Source of the DNA: an uncultured Clostridia bacterium
GTDB lineage: Bacteria; Bacillota; Clostridia; Oscillospirales; Oscillospiraceae
Reading direction: 5' to 3'
Length of the DNA: 13,082 nt
Assembly: GCA_946619065.1 (NCBI GenBank)
Contig: CAMOLY010000019.1
Location: 1 to 13,082, forward strand
Below are positions 1 through 8,720 of this stretch, piece by piece. Position 1 is the stretch's first letter; every line of letters starts with the position of its first letter. The position numbers were made by a program, and so were the translations under genes. Under the pieces are notes generated by a model. That model saw only the letters and a list, made by a program, of their open reading frames with translations. It ran no database searches and was not told the origin of the DNA.

Positions 1-1169
1 GGGATGTTCATCAGAATACCGGTGGCGATCAGCATCAGATAGGGAATGCCGATCCAGATGTTGATGATGATCACCATGATCCGTGCCAGAGTCGGATCAC
101 CCCAGAAGTCAATTGCATGGTTTATGATGCCGAGATCCAACAGTAAGCCGTTGAAGAGGCCGTTCTTCGCGAACATTTTCGAGACGTACAGCAGGGAAAT
201 AAACTGCGGGATGGCAATGGTCATGATCAGAACGGTACGCCACAGCTTCTTCAGCTTGATGCCCTTCTTGTTGATCATCATGGCCACCAGAATGCCCAAG
301 AAGTAGTTGGTGAAGGTGGCAAAGAAGGCCCAGATCAGCGTCCACAGCAGGATCTCACCGAAGGTCGCGGAATAATTGACTCCCTTTACATCCCAGGAGA
401 AGAGCGTCTTGAAGTTCTGGAAGCCGACCCACTTGAACAGGTCGTTCTTCACGCCGTCGTTATGGGCGGCATTGTAGTTGGTGAATGCAACCAGGATCAT
501 GAAAAAGATGGGCAGCACCGTAAAGACAACGATGCCCAGCGTGGGCAGGGAGAGCAGCGTCTTATGGAAGTTGTCATCCACTAGGGAGCGGAGGTCGTCC
601 TTTCCGCTTTTCAGCGGCTTGCCGGTCCTCAGGATCTGTTCCGAGATCTTGTTCTGGCGGATATTGGCTCTCCAGGTGTAGAGAAAGGCAACGATAAAGA
701 AGATCGTCAGAACGCCGTAGAGCAGGATGCGGAAGGAGTTATCGCCGGGCTTATCCACCCAGGTGTCCAGGAACTCATCGTACAGTCCGTTGGGGACGGG
801 ATGCTCCTTGCCGAGGGACGGCAGCATCTTCAGCCAGTATGCGCCGCCGCCGGGGATCACCATGTAGACGATAAAGACGATCTCAAACAAAAGGAACATC
901 AGTCCGCGGAGCACCTGCCCGCGGGCAATGCTGCCAAAGCCCATCACGGGATAGGACAGCTTGGTCTTCCAATCGCCCTGAACGAAGGTGGAAACGATGT
1001 CCTTCCCTTCGTTTACAATGCCGAGACCAAGCTTCCTGAAGAAGCGGCCGATCCCTTTGATGCCGTTCCAGATGCCCAGGGGGATCGACGCAAAGAAGCT
1101 CAGAAAACGGACCCAGAATTTCTTCCACTTTGAGAGCTTCAGGTATTCCAGTTCACCGTACTTTTTCAT
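1..1169 (-). CDS. MalF/GanP-type sugar ABC transporter permease, partial (C-terminus beyond left edge)
   Basis: Inner-membrane permease of a carbohydrate ABC importer that would pair with a second permease (not in the window) to move oligosaccharides delivered by the binding protein encoded upstream. The ATG at 1169 follows AAAGAGG at a good distance and begins MKKYGELEYLKLSKWKKFW; 389 codons are visible and the frame is open to the edge. Predicted TM helices lie near residues 88-106, 147-165, 208-230, 270-297, 310-330 and 362-385. The sequence stops after ATGILMNIP, just where the family's cytoplasmic EAA loop should follow, so that loop cannot be checked. Residues 1-85 form a basic and amphipathic extension ahead of the first TM helix, longer than in minimal permeases. 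MalF, MdxF and GanP families all have extra N-terminal helices, so this does not settle the substrate. It lies 113 nt downstream of the binding-protein gene in the same orientation, with a stem-loop between. Family call is strong; substrate is uncertain. Confidence 0.9.
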   Translation of the reverse strand, partial: MKKYGELEYLKLSKWKKFWVRFLSFFASIPLGIWNGIKGIGRFFRKLGLGIVNEGKDIVSTFVQGDWKTKLSYPVMGFGSIARGQVLRGLMFLLFEIVFIVYMVIPGGGAYWLKMLPSLGKEHPVPNGLYDEFLDTWVDKPGDNSFRILLYGVLTIFFIVAFLYTWRANIRQNKISEQILRTGKPLKSGKDDLRSLVDDNFHKTLLSLPTLGIVVFTVLPIFFMILVAFTNYNAAHNDGVKNDLFKWVGFQNFKTLFSWDVKGVNYSATFGEILLWTLIWAFFATFTNYFLGILVAMMINKKGIKLKKLWRTVLIMTIAIPQFISLLYVSKMFAKNGLFNGLLLDLGIINHAIDFWGDPTLARIMVIIINIWIGIPYLMLIATGILMNI

Positions 1170-1189
1170 ATTAAACCTCTTTAAAGACA

Positions 1190-1221
1190 GCCGGAGCCAA
1201 AAGGGAACTTTTGACTCCGGC
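1190..1221 (-). promoter_or_regulatory. Intercistronic stem-loop between binding-protein and permease genes
   Basis: Read on the minus strand, GCCGGAGTCAAAAG and CTTTTGGCTCCGGC form a 14-bp stem closed by a UUCC loop. The only non-Watson-Crick position is G-U in the minus-strand RNA but an A-C mismatch in plus-strand RNA, which fits a structure acting in the sugar operon transcript. The following bases (TGTCTTTAAAG) make only a weak U tract, so it is more likely an mRNA-stabilising or partial-termination element than a full terminator. Such an element would keep binding-protein mRNA in excess over permease mRNA, as is known for malE-malF intercistronic repeats in enteric bacteria. The role here is inferred. 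Confidence 0.7.
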
Positions 1222-1282
1222 CAAGTAAACTCAAATCAAATCAGACTTAACCAGATAATCCGGTCTTGCGATGAAAGATTGA

Positions 1283-2815
1283 TCAGTTCTTTGTGATGGT
1301 GATCGCAGTGCCGTCCCAGGTCACGGTGTAGTTGCCGGCCTCGGCGAACACGATGTTGTTATCGGGGTTATCCTCGCCGAGATCCTTGATGAGTTCAGCG
1401 CCGGTGGTGACCTGCGCAAAGCCCTTGTCGGTATCCCAGCTGCCGGGCGCGACGATACGGCCGCCCATGTAGTCGCTTTCGGGAACGTCCAGGGTGAGGG
1501 TGCCGTCCTTCAGGTAGTAGGTGTCGGTCTCGTCGGCATTGTTCCAGTTGTTCCAGGCGCCCACGAAGAGCAGAGCGGAGGTGTCCAGGTTGAACAGGGA
1601 GTCGATCTTGTTGTAGTAGTTCTGCAGAGCAGCCTTCAGACCGGCCTCATCCTTGGCGTCCTTGACTTCGTCGGCAATGACCTTGGCGATATCCCACCAG
1701 GAGCCGTGGATCTGGCCCTGCTGGACGGAGAACTCTTTCTGCTTCAGCAGAGCGGCCAGGCCGGGGTTGGACTGGACAGCCTCAGACTTCTGAGCATTGA
1801 GGTTTGCGGGGCCCCAGGAGAGCACGTTGAAGCGCTCCATCTGACGCTCTTCGTCGGTCAGGTACTGGGCCAGCTTGTGCAGAGCAGCGACCTTCTCCTT
1901 GTTGTCCTGCGCCTTGACGCCCATCAGCTTGCAGCCGTTGAAGGAGCCCAGGTGGTATTCCTTTCCGTCAACCTCGAAGGAGGGCAGATCGGTAACGCCC
2001 ATCTTGTCGCCCAGCAGGTTCTTGACAGCCTCATAGGCCCAGGTGCCGCTCACAAGGATGGCGGCGTCGCTGGCGAACTCGTCAGCAGAGGAGGAGGACA
2101 GATGGTAGGGGGAATCGACCAGCTTCTTCATGCCCTTGACGGCGATGAGACCCTTGTCGGAGTTGAAGGTGTCGTTGACGCTGATGAAGTCGCCCTTGTC
2201 GTCGGTCTTCCACTCGGAGACGCAGCCGGTGGCAAAGAAGAAGGAAGCCAGGTACCAGGCGGAGGTGTTCAGCTCGAAGGCGAAGTACTTGTGCGCGCTC
2301 TCGCAGTCGGCAATCAGCTTTTCCATGGAGTCGACGTCTTCTTCGGGGATGACAGACTTGTCGTAGTACATGAAGTAGCCATTGTCAGAGGTCAGCGGAT
2401 AGGCGTACAGGGTATCGCCGGCCGTGCCGGCAGCCACGACGACGGGGTCGTTGGCCTTCTTCACGGTCTCGGCAGCCTTATCGCCCAGCTTGTTCAGCGC
2501 GCCGCCCTGGACAAGGCGAGCGAACTGGTCCTGCGCGAAGCAGAACAGATCGGCACCAACAGAGACGTCGGTCAGCATGGTGTCGGCAGCAGTGGACTCG
2601 GAAACAGCAACGACTTCCGCGTTGAAGGTGATGCCGTCGGAGTTGGACTTGTTGAAGTCTTCGATCTGCTTCTTGGTCAGATCAACGGCAGCTTCGCCGA
2701 CCCAGACCTTGATGTCGTAAGTACCGCCCTTGGCCTTTTCGGTTTTTTTACAGGCAGCAAGGGAGAAAACCATAGCGGCAACAAGAAGCAGTGCAAGGAA
2801 CTTTTTGAAATTCAT
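1283..2815 (-). CDS. Lipoprotein sugar-binding protein (MalE/GanS family) with an extra C-terminal carbohydrate-binding-like module
   Basis: Extracytoplasmic solute-binding lipoprotein that captures an oligosaccharide for the downstream permease. The ATG at 2815 is preceded by AGGAGGT and gives 510 aa. Residues 1-21 are a signal peptide ending in the lipobox SLAAC, with Cys22 the predicted lipidated residue. Residues about 32-405 follow the family-1 binding-protein pattern: GADLFCFAQDQFARLVQGG at 87-105, the hinge segment YAYPLTSDNGYFMYYDKS near 137-154, and YLTDEERQMERF near 318-329. The usual family length is about 400-430 aa. The last ~98 residues (413-510) are extra, with FVGAWNNWN at 417-425 and NYTVTWDGTAITIT at 495-508. 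They resemble SusE/SusF-type or other beta-sandwich starch-binding domains, an identification by eye. The gene has its own promoter upstream. Maltodextrin or galacto-oligosaccharide are both plausible ligands: a GH13 amylase and a GH53 galactanase lie within 5 kb. Confidence 0.9.
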   Translation of the reverse strand: MNFKKFLALLLVAAMVFSLAACKKTEKAKGGTYDIKVWVGEAAVDLTKKQIEDFNKSNSDGITFNAEVVAVSESTAADTMLTDVSVGADLFCFAQDQFARLVQGGALNKLGDKAAETVKKANDPVVVAAGTAGDTLYAYPLTSDNGYFMYYDKSVIPEEDVDSMEKLIADCESAHKYFAFELNTSAWYLASFFFATGCVSEWKTDDKGDFISVNDTFNSDKGLIAVKGMKKLVDSPYHLSSSSADEFASDAAILVSGTWAYEAVKNLLGDKMGVTDLPSFEVDGKEYHLGSFNGCKLMGVKAQDNKEKVAALHKLAQYLTDEERQMERFNVLSWGPANLNAQKSEAVQSNPGLAALLKQKEFSVQQGQIHGSWWDIAKVIADEVKDAKDEAGLKAALQNYYNKIDSLFNLDTSALLFVGAWNNWNNADETDTYYLKDGTLTLDVPESDYMGGRIVAPGSWDTDKGFAQVTTGAELIKDLGEDNPDNNIVFAEAGNYTVTWDGTAITITKN

Positions 2816-2836
2816 TTTTATACCTCCTGTTTTTTG

Positions 2837-2855
2837 TTCAGCGCGCAGCGCTGAA
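2837..2855 (-). promoter_or_regulatory. Leader hairpin just upstream of the binding-protein ribosome binding site
   Basis: A perfect 8-bp inverted repeat, TTCAGCGC-TGC-GCGCTGAA on the minus strand, ends about 10 nt before AGGAGGT in the predicted 5' leader of the binding-protein mRNA. It is followed by an A-rich stretch (CAAAAAACAGG), not a U tract, so it is not a terminator of the operon. It could stabilise the transcript, affect ribosome access or be a DNA operator. Which one cannot be decided from one sequence. Confidence 0.5.
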
Positions 2856-2900
2856 ATTCTTTCATGTAATTATGGGTGTGATGCCACAATTATCACCGTT

Positions 2901-2929
2901 ATTTTACTACTTTGTTTTTCCGTTGTCTA
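2901..2929 (-). promoter_or_regulatory. Sigma-A-type promoter of the binding-protein/permease operon
   Basis: Minus strand: -35 TAGACA (2929-2924, five of six consensus bases), a 17-bp spacer, and -10 TAAAAT (2906-2901, five of six). The start point would be near 2894, giving a leader of about 80 nt that contains the hairpin at 2837-2855. The spacer contains CGGAAAAAC, one half of the palindrome seen between the galactanase and amylase promoters. Confidence 0.7.
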
Positions 2930-2991
2930 CAATAAATTTGAAAAAAGTTTTAAGATTTATCTTTTTCCGGTTCATTTTTTCGGAGAAACAG

Positions 2992-3009
2992 CCGGAAAAT
3001 CCGGAAAAT
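2992..3009. repeat. Tandem CCGGAAAAT x2 in a cluster of CGGAAAA-like half-sites
   Basis: CCGGAAAAT occurs twice head to tail here. An inverted TTTTCCGG lies at 2973-2980, and further copies occur at 2915-2921 (inverted, inside the binding-protein promoter) and, diverged, at 3014-3020. The 256-bp gap 2816-3071 between the galactanase gene and the binding-protein gene holds these repeats, the promoter and the leader hairpin. No gene is seen in it. The repeats may be regulator sites (inference) or simple low-complexity drift. Confidence 0.45.
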
Positions 3010-3071
3010 GGCCCCGAAAAAGCTGCCTGACGGAGGTCTCAACCCCGGGAGTAAGTCCGGCGGGGCAATGC

Positions 3072-5081
<2,010 letters not shown>

Positions 5082-5120
5082 TCAGTTGGGTAGCGTGCAA
5101 AGAATCGCGCATCGGGCAGC

Positions 5121-5699
5121 TCATTTCTCCAGGCTGAGCAGTTCCATGGCGACCTCCCAGGCGGCGTTGTCCACGGCACCGTCTGCGCCAAGCACATGGA
5201 CGGTCTCCGTGCCGAAGCAGAGGTAGTAGTCCTCCTTCTGGGGTTCGTCCAGATAGGCGTACCAGATGTATTTGCCTGCGCCGGCGCCTGTCTGCGAGGC
5301 GGCATCGAAGATTCGAAGCCCGTAGCAGCTGCCTCCGTAGTCATACCCGATGCAGCCCTCCGGCACCGTGATGGGGAGCACGGCCTCGGGTTTCTCCCGG
5401 AGCATCTGTTCCAGCTGGGAGGCGCGCACCACGTAGATATCTCCCTTGACGTCGGATCCGATCATCTGGTATTCAAAGTCATGTACCTTAATCTTCCGGA
5501 TGCCGTCGGGGAGATGCTCCTCCAGACGTACCGCCAGCGCGTGATCGTCAATGGCGACGGCGTTGATAAACACGGTTACCTTTTTTTCTCTGGGGGCGTC
5601 GTTCACCAGCGTGTAGATCCAGCCCCACAGCAGCACAGAAGCCAGCGCCCACAGCAGAAAGGTATGGAATTGGGACATAATATTCTTCAGAATCTTCAT
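5121..5699 (-). CDS. Membrane-anchored protein resembling half of a solute-binding protein, unknown function
   Basis: 192 aa, not assigned to a named family. The ATG at 5699 overlaps the upstream stop as ATGA and is preceded by GAGGTG; a GTG two codons earlier is less likely. One TM helix (residues about 12-32) precedes an extracytoplasmic domain with no lipobox. The domain begins VTVFINAVAID at 41-51, then GDIYVVRASQLEQML at 86-100, and ends NAAWEVAMELLS at 178-189. The middle segment matches in pattern the GADLFCFAQDQFARLV stretch of the binding protein at 1283-2815, and the last resembles the closing helix of such proteins. The total is under half the usual length, so it looks like a truncated, permanently anchored binding-protein lobe. 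That reading is inference from pattern. A role as sensor or accessory of galactan use is suggested only by its place directly ahead of the GH53 gene. Confidence 0.75.
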   Translation of the reverse strand: MKILKNIMSQFHTFLLWALASVLLWGWIYTLVNDAPREKKVTVFINAVAIDDHALAVRLEEHLPDGIRKIKVHDFEYQMIGSDVKGDIYVVRASQLEQMLREKPEAVLPITVPEGCIGYDYGGSCYGLRIFDAASQTGAGAGKYIWYAYLDEPQKEDYYLCFGTETVHVLGADGAVDNAAWEVAMELLSLEK

Positions 5700-6190
5700 G
5701 GGCACACCTCGTAGGCTGCGACGTAGCCGTGGCTGACGTAGACGGTCAGGCGCTCCCCTGCCCTGCGCAGTTCCTCAGCCCGGGCGGCGTTCACCAGAAA
5801 CGACTGCTCCCCCTCCGGGGTGCGGACAAAGACCTTCCGGACAGAGATACTCTTCCGGAGCCTCATCCGGCACGGATCCACGAGGACCGTACCCGTGACG
5901 GCCTGCTGCTCCCCTTCCACAAGATGGGACGCGTGGGCAAGCTCCTTTTTCCCCTCCCCCACACCGAAGATGGCCAGGTACAGGACGATCCAGCCCGCCA
6001 CGGTGCTGATCCCCATGGTCCAGAGCATCATCACGGAGGAATTCGCGGTATTGGCGCAGCAGGTCAGAACGACACAGGCTGTCAGCGCAGCCGCGGCGAG
6101 CAGCCAGAGAAGGATTCGCAGCGCCTTGATTTTGCGTTTCAGCTGCCTGAGCCGCTCCGGCGGATAAAGAGAAACGATCTGTCCCGGCAT
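5696..6190 (-). CDS. Small 2-TM membrane protein of unknown function
   Basis: 164 aa, not recognised. The start at 6190 is chosen because GAAGGAGG lies 7 nt upstream; longer in-frame starts at 6232 and 6259 would fall inside the predicted promoter itself. A basic N-terminal segment (PERLRQLKRKIKALR) is followed by predicted TM helices at about 25-47 and 54-76. A soluble C-terminal part (about 78-164) has alternating beta-type strands: QAVTGTVLVDP near 97-106, SVRKVFVRTPEGEQSFLV near 116-133, and LTVYVSHGYVAAYEV near 148-162. This could be a small beta-barrel, but no family is claimed. It is the first gene of the unit that includes the half-binding-protein gene (4-bp overlap, ATGA) and the GH53 galactanase, so the three are probably co-transcribed and the first two translationally coupled. 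Confidence 0.75.
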   Translation of the reverse strand: MPGQIVSLYPPERLRQLKRKIKALRILLWLLAAAALTACVVLTCCANTANSSVMMLWTMGISTVAGWIVLYLAIFGVGEGKKELAHASHLVEGEQQAVTGTVLVDPCRMRLRKSISVRKVFVRTPEGEQSFLVNAARAEELRRAGERLTVYVSHGYVAAYEVCP

Positions 6191-6230
6191 GGAATAACCT
6201 CCTTCGGGCTGCATGGATCTTGTTGTTGTC

Positions 6231-6259
6231 ATTTTACCATAATTTTTGCTGCCGTGCAA
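6231..6259 (-). promoter_or_regulatory. Promoter of the galactanase unit, extended -10
   Basis: Minus strand: -10 TAAAAT (6236-6231) preceded by TGG, giving an extended TGnTAAAAT. A weak -35 TTGCAC (6259-6254) sits at exactly 17 bp. The start point would be near 6224, leaving a leader of about 34 nt before the ATG at 6190. Confidence 0.65.
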
Positions 6260-6264
6260 TCGGG

Positions 6265-6280
6265 CGGAAAAACTTTTCCG
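6265..6280. promoter_or_regulatory. Operator-like palindrome between divergent sugar promoters
   Basis: CGGAAAA-AC-TTTTCCG is a perfect 7-bp inverted repeat with a 2-bp centre. It sits between the -35 boxes of the two divergent promoters (6254-6259 and 6287-6292), where a dimeric regulator could control both. Half-sites of the same sequence recur upstream of the binding-protein gene. No regulator gene for it lies in the window. Confidence 0.55.
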
Positions 6281-6286
6281 TCATTC

Positions 6287-6315
6287 TTGACAATTCCCCG
6301 AATCACGGGTAACAT
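6287..6315 (+). promoter_or_regulatory. Promoter of the GH13 gene
   Basis: A perfect -35 TTGACA (6287-6292), a 17-bp spacer and -10 TAACAT (6310-6315, four of six consensus bases). The start would be near 6322, about 38 nt before the ATG at 6360. Confidence 0.75.
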
Positions 6316-6359
6316 GAAATCAAACCTGCAAAGTCAAAATGAACGGAGGAATCGCCGCA

Positions 6360-7979
6360 ATGAAAAAAACAGTTGTTCTCTTCCTTTCCCTGGTTCTGCT
6401 GCTGGGCTGCCTTGCCGGCTGCAAGGGCGGCAGTAAGCAGGCCAAGTCAGGAGAGCTTGCGCTCACAGGCGAGGAGCTTGCCTGCAATCAGCCCACCGCG
6501 GACAATTACCGGGTCTTCTATGAAATCTTCGTCGGCTCCTTCTCTGATTCCGACGGAGACGGCGTGGGTGATCTGCGGGGCATTATCAACCGGATGGACT
6601 ATCTCAACGACGGCGACGACAACTCCGGCAAGAGCCTTGGCGTGGAAGGTCTCTGGCTGACGCCGATTTTTGCCTCCAACTCCTACCACAAATATGACAT
6701 CAACGACTATTACTCCGTGGATCCCGCCTTTGGCACGATGGAGGATCTCAAGGAGCTGGTGGCGCTCTGCCATGCACGGAACGTGAAGGTGATTCTGGAT
6801 CTTCCCATCAATCACACGGCCCGGATGAACCAGTGGTACGGCAATTTCGTCTCCGCACACCGACAGGGCAGGACGGACGATCCCTATTTCGATTTCTACA
6901 GCTATTACACCAGCGGCGAGCCCGCTCCCGCAGGACGGAGCTACGCCGCCGTCTCCGGCACCGACATTTACGTGGAGTGCAACTTCGACCAGGGGATGCC
7001 CGAGCCCAACTTTGACAGCAACTTCGTGCGTCAGACCATGCTGGATGTGGCGAAATACTATCTGGATCTCGGCATTGACGGCTTCCGCTTCGACGCGGCA
7101 AAGTACATCTACTTCGGCGACAACGAGAAGTGCGTGGAGTTCTGGAAATGGTATATCGGCGAGCTGCGGAGGATCAATCCGGAGATCTACACCGTCGCGG
7201 AGGTGTGGGACGGTGACGGAATCACCGATCTGTACTACCCCGCCCTCAACTGCTTCAATTTTACCACGTCCCAAACCTCCGGCCTCATCGCCCAGACCGC
7301 CCAGGGCGGAGACGTGAATCGCTTCACCGCCTATCTGAATCATTACATCTCCAGGATCACTTCCCTGAATCCGGACGCCATGTATCTCCCCTTTATCGCC
7401 AACCATGACACGGATCGCTGCGCAGGCTATCTGCCCAGCTTCAACGGCAGGGCGCAGATGGCGGCCAATCTGTATCTGCTGTGCCCCGGCTCTCCCTTCC
7501 TCTATTACGGCGAGGAGCTGGGGATGGCCGGCTCCAGAGGCTCCGCGCAGACCGACGCCAACCGCCGGCTCGCAATGGTCTGGGGGGATGACGACACCAT
7601 CAAGGATCCCACAGGGACAACCTATCCCGCCTCCAGCCGGGCAGACGCGCCTGCCAACGAACAGGCGGCAGATCCAGACAGCCTTTACACCTATTACAAG
7701 AAGGTCATTATGATCCGCAAGGCAAACCCTGAAATCGCCAGAGGCGCATATTCCGCCCTCAGCCTTCCCGGGACGAAGGTGGGCGGCTTCACCGCTGCTT
7801 GGAATGGCAGCACCGTCTGCGTGCTGCATAACACCACTACCGACGAGCAGAGGCTGGATCTGAAGGCGCTTGGGCTGGACCGCTTTACCGTTCTGAACGC
7901 CGCCGTCGGCATGAACGACGCAAAGCTGGATGGAACCACGCTGATTCTCGGCGCACAGACCAGCGTGGTCCTTCGCTGA
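6360..7979 (+). CDS. Lipoprotein GH13 alpha-amylase-family enzyme
   Basis: Retaining glycoside hydrolase acting on alpha-glucans (starch, maltodextrin) at the outer face of the cell. It has 539 aa; the ATG at 6360 is preferred over one at 6339 because GGAGGA precedes it and the signal peptide starts there. The lipobox is CLAGC, with Cys21 lipidated. The GH13 barrel carries all conserved regions: DLPINH (147-152), the nucleophile Asp245 in GFRFDAAK, the acid/base Glu281 in VAEVWD, and Asp350 in IANHDTDR. An Asp-rich loop DSDGDGVGD (63-71) fits the calcium site of oligo-1,6-glucosidase/neopullulanase-like members. MPEPN (213-217) occupies the fifth conserved region, close to the MPDLN type of intermediate subfamilies. 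A beta-sandwich C domain covers about 455-539. Exact specificity (alpha-amylase, neopullulanase or glucosidase-like) cannot be fixed. It is divergent from the galactanase unit and ends at a strong terminator. Confidence 0.93.
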   Translation: MKKTVVLFLSLVLLLGCLAGCKGGSKQAKSGELALTGEELACNQPTADNYRVFYEIFVGSFSDSDGDGVGDLRGIINRMDYLNDGDDNSGKSLGVEGLWLTPIFASNSYHKYDINDYYSVDPAFGTMEDLKELVALCHARNVKVILDLPINHTARMNQWYGNFVSAHRQGRTDDPYFDFYSYYTSGEPAPAGRSYAAVSGTDIYVECNFDQGMPEPNFDSNFVRQTMLDVAKYYLDLGIDGFRFDAAKYIYFGDNEKCVEFWKWYIGELRRINPEIYTVAEVWDGDGITDLYYPALNCFNFTTSQTSGLIAQTAQGGDVNRFTAYLNHYISRITSLNPDAMYLPFIANHDTDRCAGYLPSFNGRAQMAANLYLLCPGSPFLYYGEELGMAGSRGSAQTDANRRLAMVWGDDDTIKDPTGTTYPASSRADAPANEQAADPDSLYTYYKKVIMIRKANPEIARGAYSALSLPGTKVGGFTAAWNGSTVCVLHNTTTDEQRLDLKALGLDRFTVLNAAVGMNDAKLDGTTLILGAQTSVVLR

Positions 7980-8026
7980 CCTGCGCCGAAGCATCATGAG
8001 ACTGTGAATAACGTCCCGGAAGAAAT

Positions 8027-8070
8027 AACGGCACGGAACTGGAATTGCCCTTCCAGCTCCGTGCCGTTTT
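8027..8070. terminator. Bidirectional intrinsic terminator between convergent genes
   Basis: The arms AACGGCACGGAACTGGAA (8027-8044) and TTCCAGCTCCGTGCCGTT (8051-8068) pair with one mismatch over 18 bp around a TTGCCC loop. The plus strand continues in T residues to 8070 for the amylase transcript; the minus strand reads TTATTTCTT after the stem for the response-regulator transcript. Confidence 0.9.
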
Positions 8071-8090
8071 AGGTTCCAATTACAATCCGT

Positions 8091-8720
8091 CTACTCAATG
8101 CCGGGAAAAATGACGCCGCTCATCACTGCCATGACGGCCAGGCCGGTGCGGGAGCTCTGGCCGGTTTTCGTCATGAGATTATCCACGTGATAGCGAACGG
8201 TGTTGAAGCTCAGATGCAGCTGCTCGCAGATCTCCCGGTCTGTGAGGCCCTTGGCCAGCAGCCGCAGCACGTCCATCTCCCGGTCTGTAAACTCGCTGCT
8301 GTCCGCCAAACCCAGCTGTTTCCGGGGCGGATGGTCCGGCCAGACCCGCTCCCCGGCCATGGTGCGGTCCATGACCTCCAAAAGCGGAGCGGACTGCAGC
8401 TCCTTGTACCAGAAAGAATCCACGCCGATCTGTCTGGCCCGCTCTAAGAACAGGGCATCCGGCAGCGACGTCACCACGATGATCTTCACCTGGGGATAGG
8501 ACGTTTTGATGCGCCCGGCGGCCTCCAAACCTGTTGGCCCGTCGTCCATTACCACGTCCATGATGATCAGATCCACCTGGCCTCCGGCGCACCAGGCGTC
8601 GGCCATGGCTGCGCTGTCCAGAGCGGCAGCCAGGACATAGCGGTCTGAACCTGTTACGGTATTTTCAAAGAGCTGACGGGGAATCAGCTGGTCATCCACG
8701 ATCAACACCCGATGGGGCAT
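8091..8720 (-). CDS. NarL/LuxR-family response regulator
   Basis: Phosphorylation-controlled DNA-binding regulator, 209 aa, the output of the kinase encoded just upstream. The ATG at 8720 has AAGGAGG at a good distance and overlaps the kinase gene by 29 bp, so the two are co-translated. The receiver domain (about 1-120) has the acidic pair Asp9/Asp10, the phospho-acceptor Asp55 (LIIMDVVM), Thr84 (IVVTS) and Lys106 (FWYKE). The C-terminal LuxR-type helix-turn-helix (about 142-207) starts EFTDREMDVLRLLAKGLTD; its recognition helix is in LSFNTVRYHVDNLMTKTG at 170-187. All key residues are present, so it should be functional. Target genes are unknown; the operon's own promoter region and the divergent secreted-protein gene at 11887 are the nearest candidates. 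Confidence 0.95.
   Translation of the reverse strand: MPHRVLIVDDQLIPRQLFENTVTGSDRYVLAAALDSAAMADAWCAGGQVDLIIMDVVMDDGPTGLEAAGRIKTSYPQVKIIVVTSLPDALFLERARQIGVDSFWYKELQSAPLLEVMDRTMAGERVWPDHPPRKQLGLADSSEFTDREMDVLRLLAKGLTDREICEQLHLSFNTVRYHVDNLMTKTGQSSRTGLAVMAVMSGVIFPGIE

Noticed and set aside
1706..2854. 382-codon plus-strand frame opposite the binding-protein gene
   Set aside because: It is antisense to a clear lipoprotein gene, its Gly/Val/Leu-rich translation has no recognisable motif, and no ribosome binding site decides its start.
2837..2864. Leader hairpin as a terminator on the plus strand
   Set aside because: On the plus strand it is followed by ATTCTTTC, but there is no plus-strand gene upstream to terminate.
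3043..3065. CCCCG/CGGGG inverted pair after the GH53 stop as a terminator
   Set aside because: The stem is only about five base pairs with a 13-nt loop and no U tract follows on the minus strand. Read-through toward the importer operon cannot be excluded.
6447..7997. 516-codon open frame on the minus strand opposite the GH13 gene
   Set aside because: It is fully antisense to a gene with every GH13 catalytic motif. Its predicted protein shows no signal, domain or composition like a real enzyme, and long antisense frames are expected in GC-rich genes.
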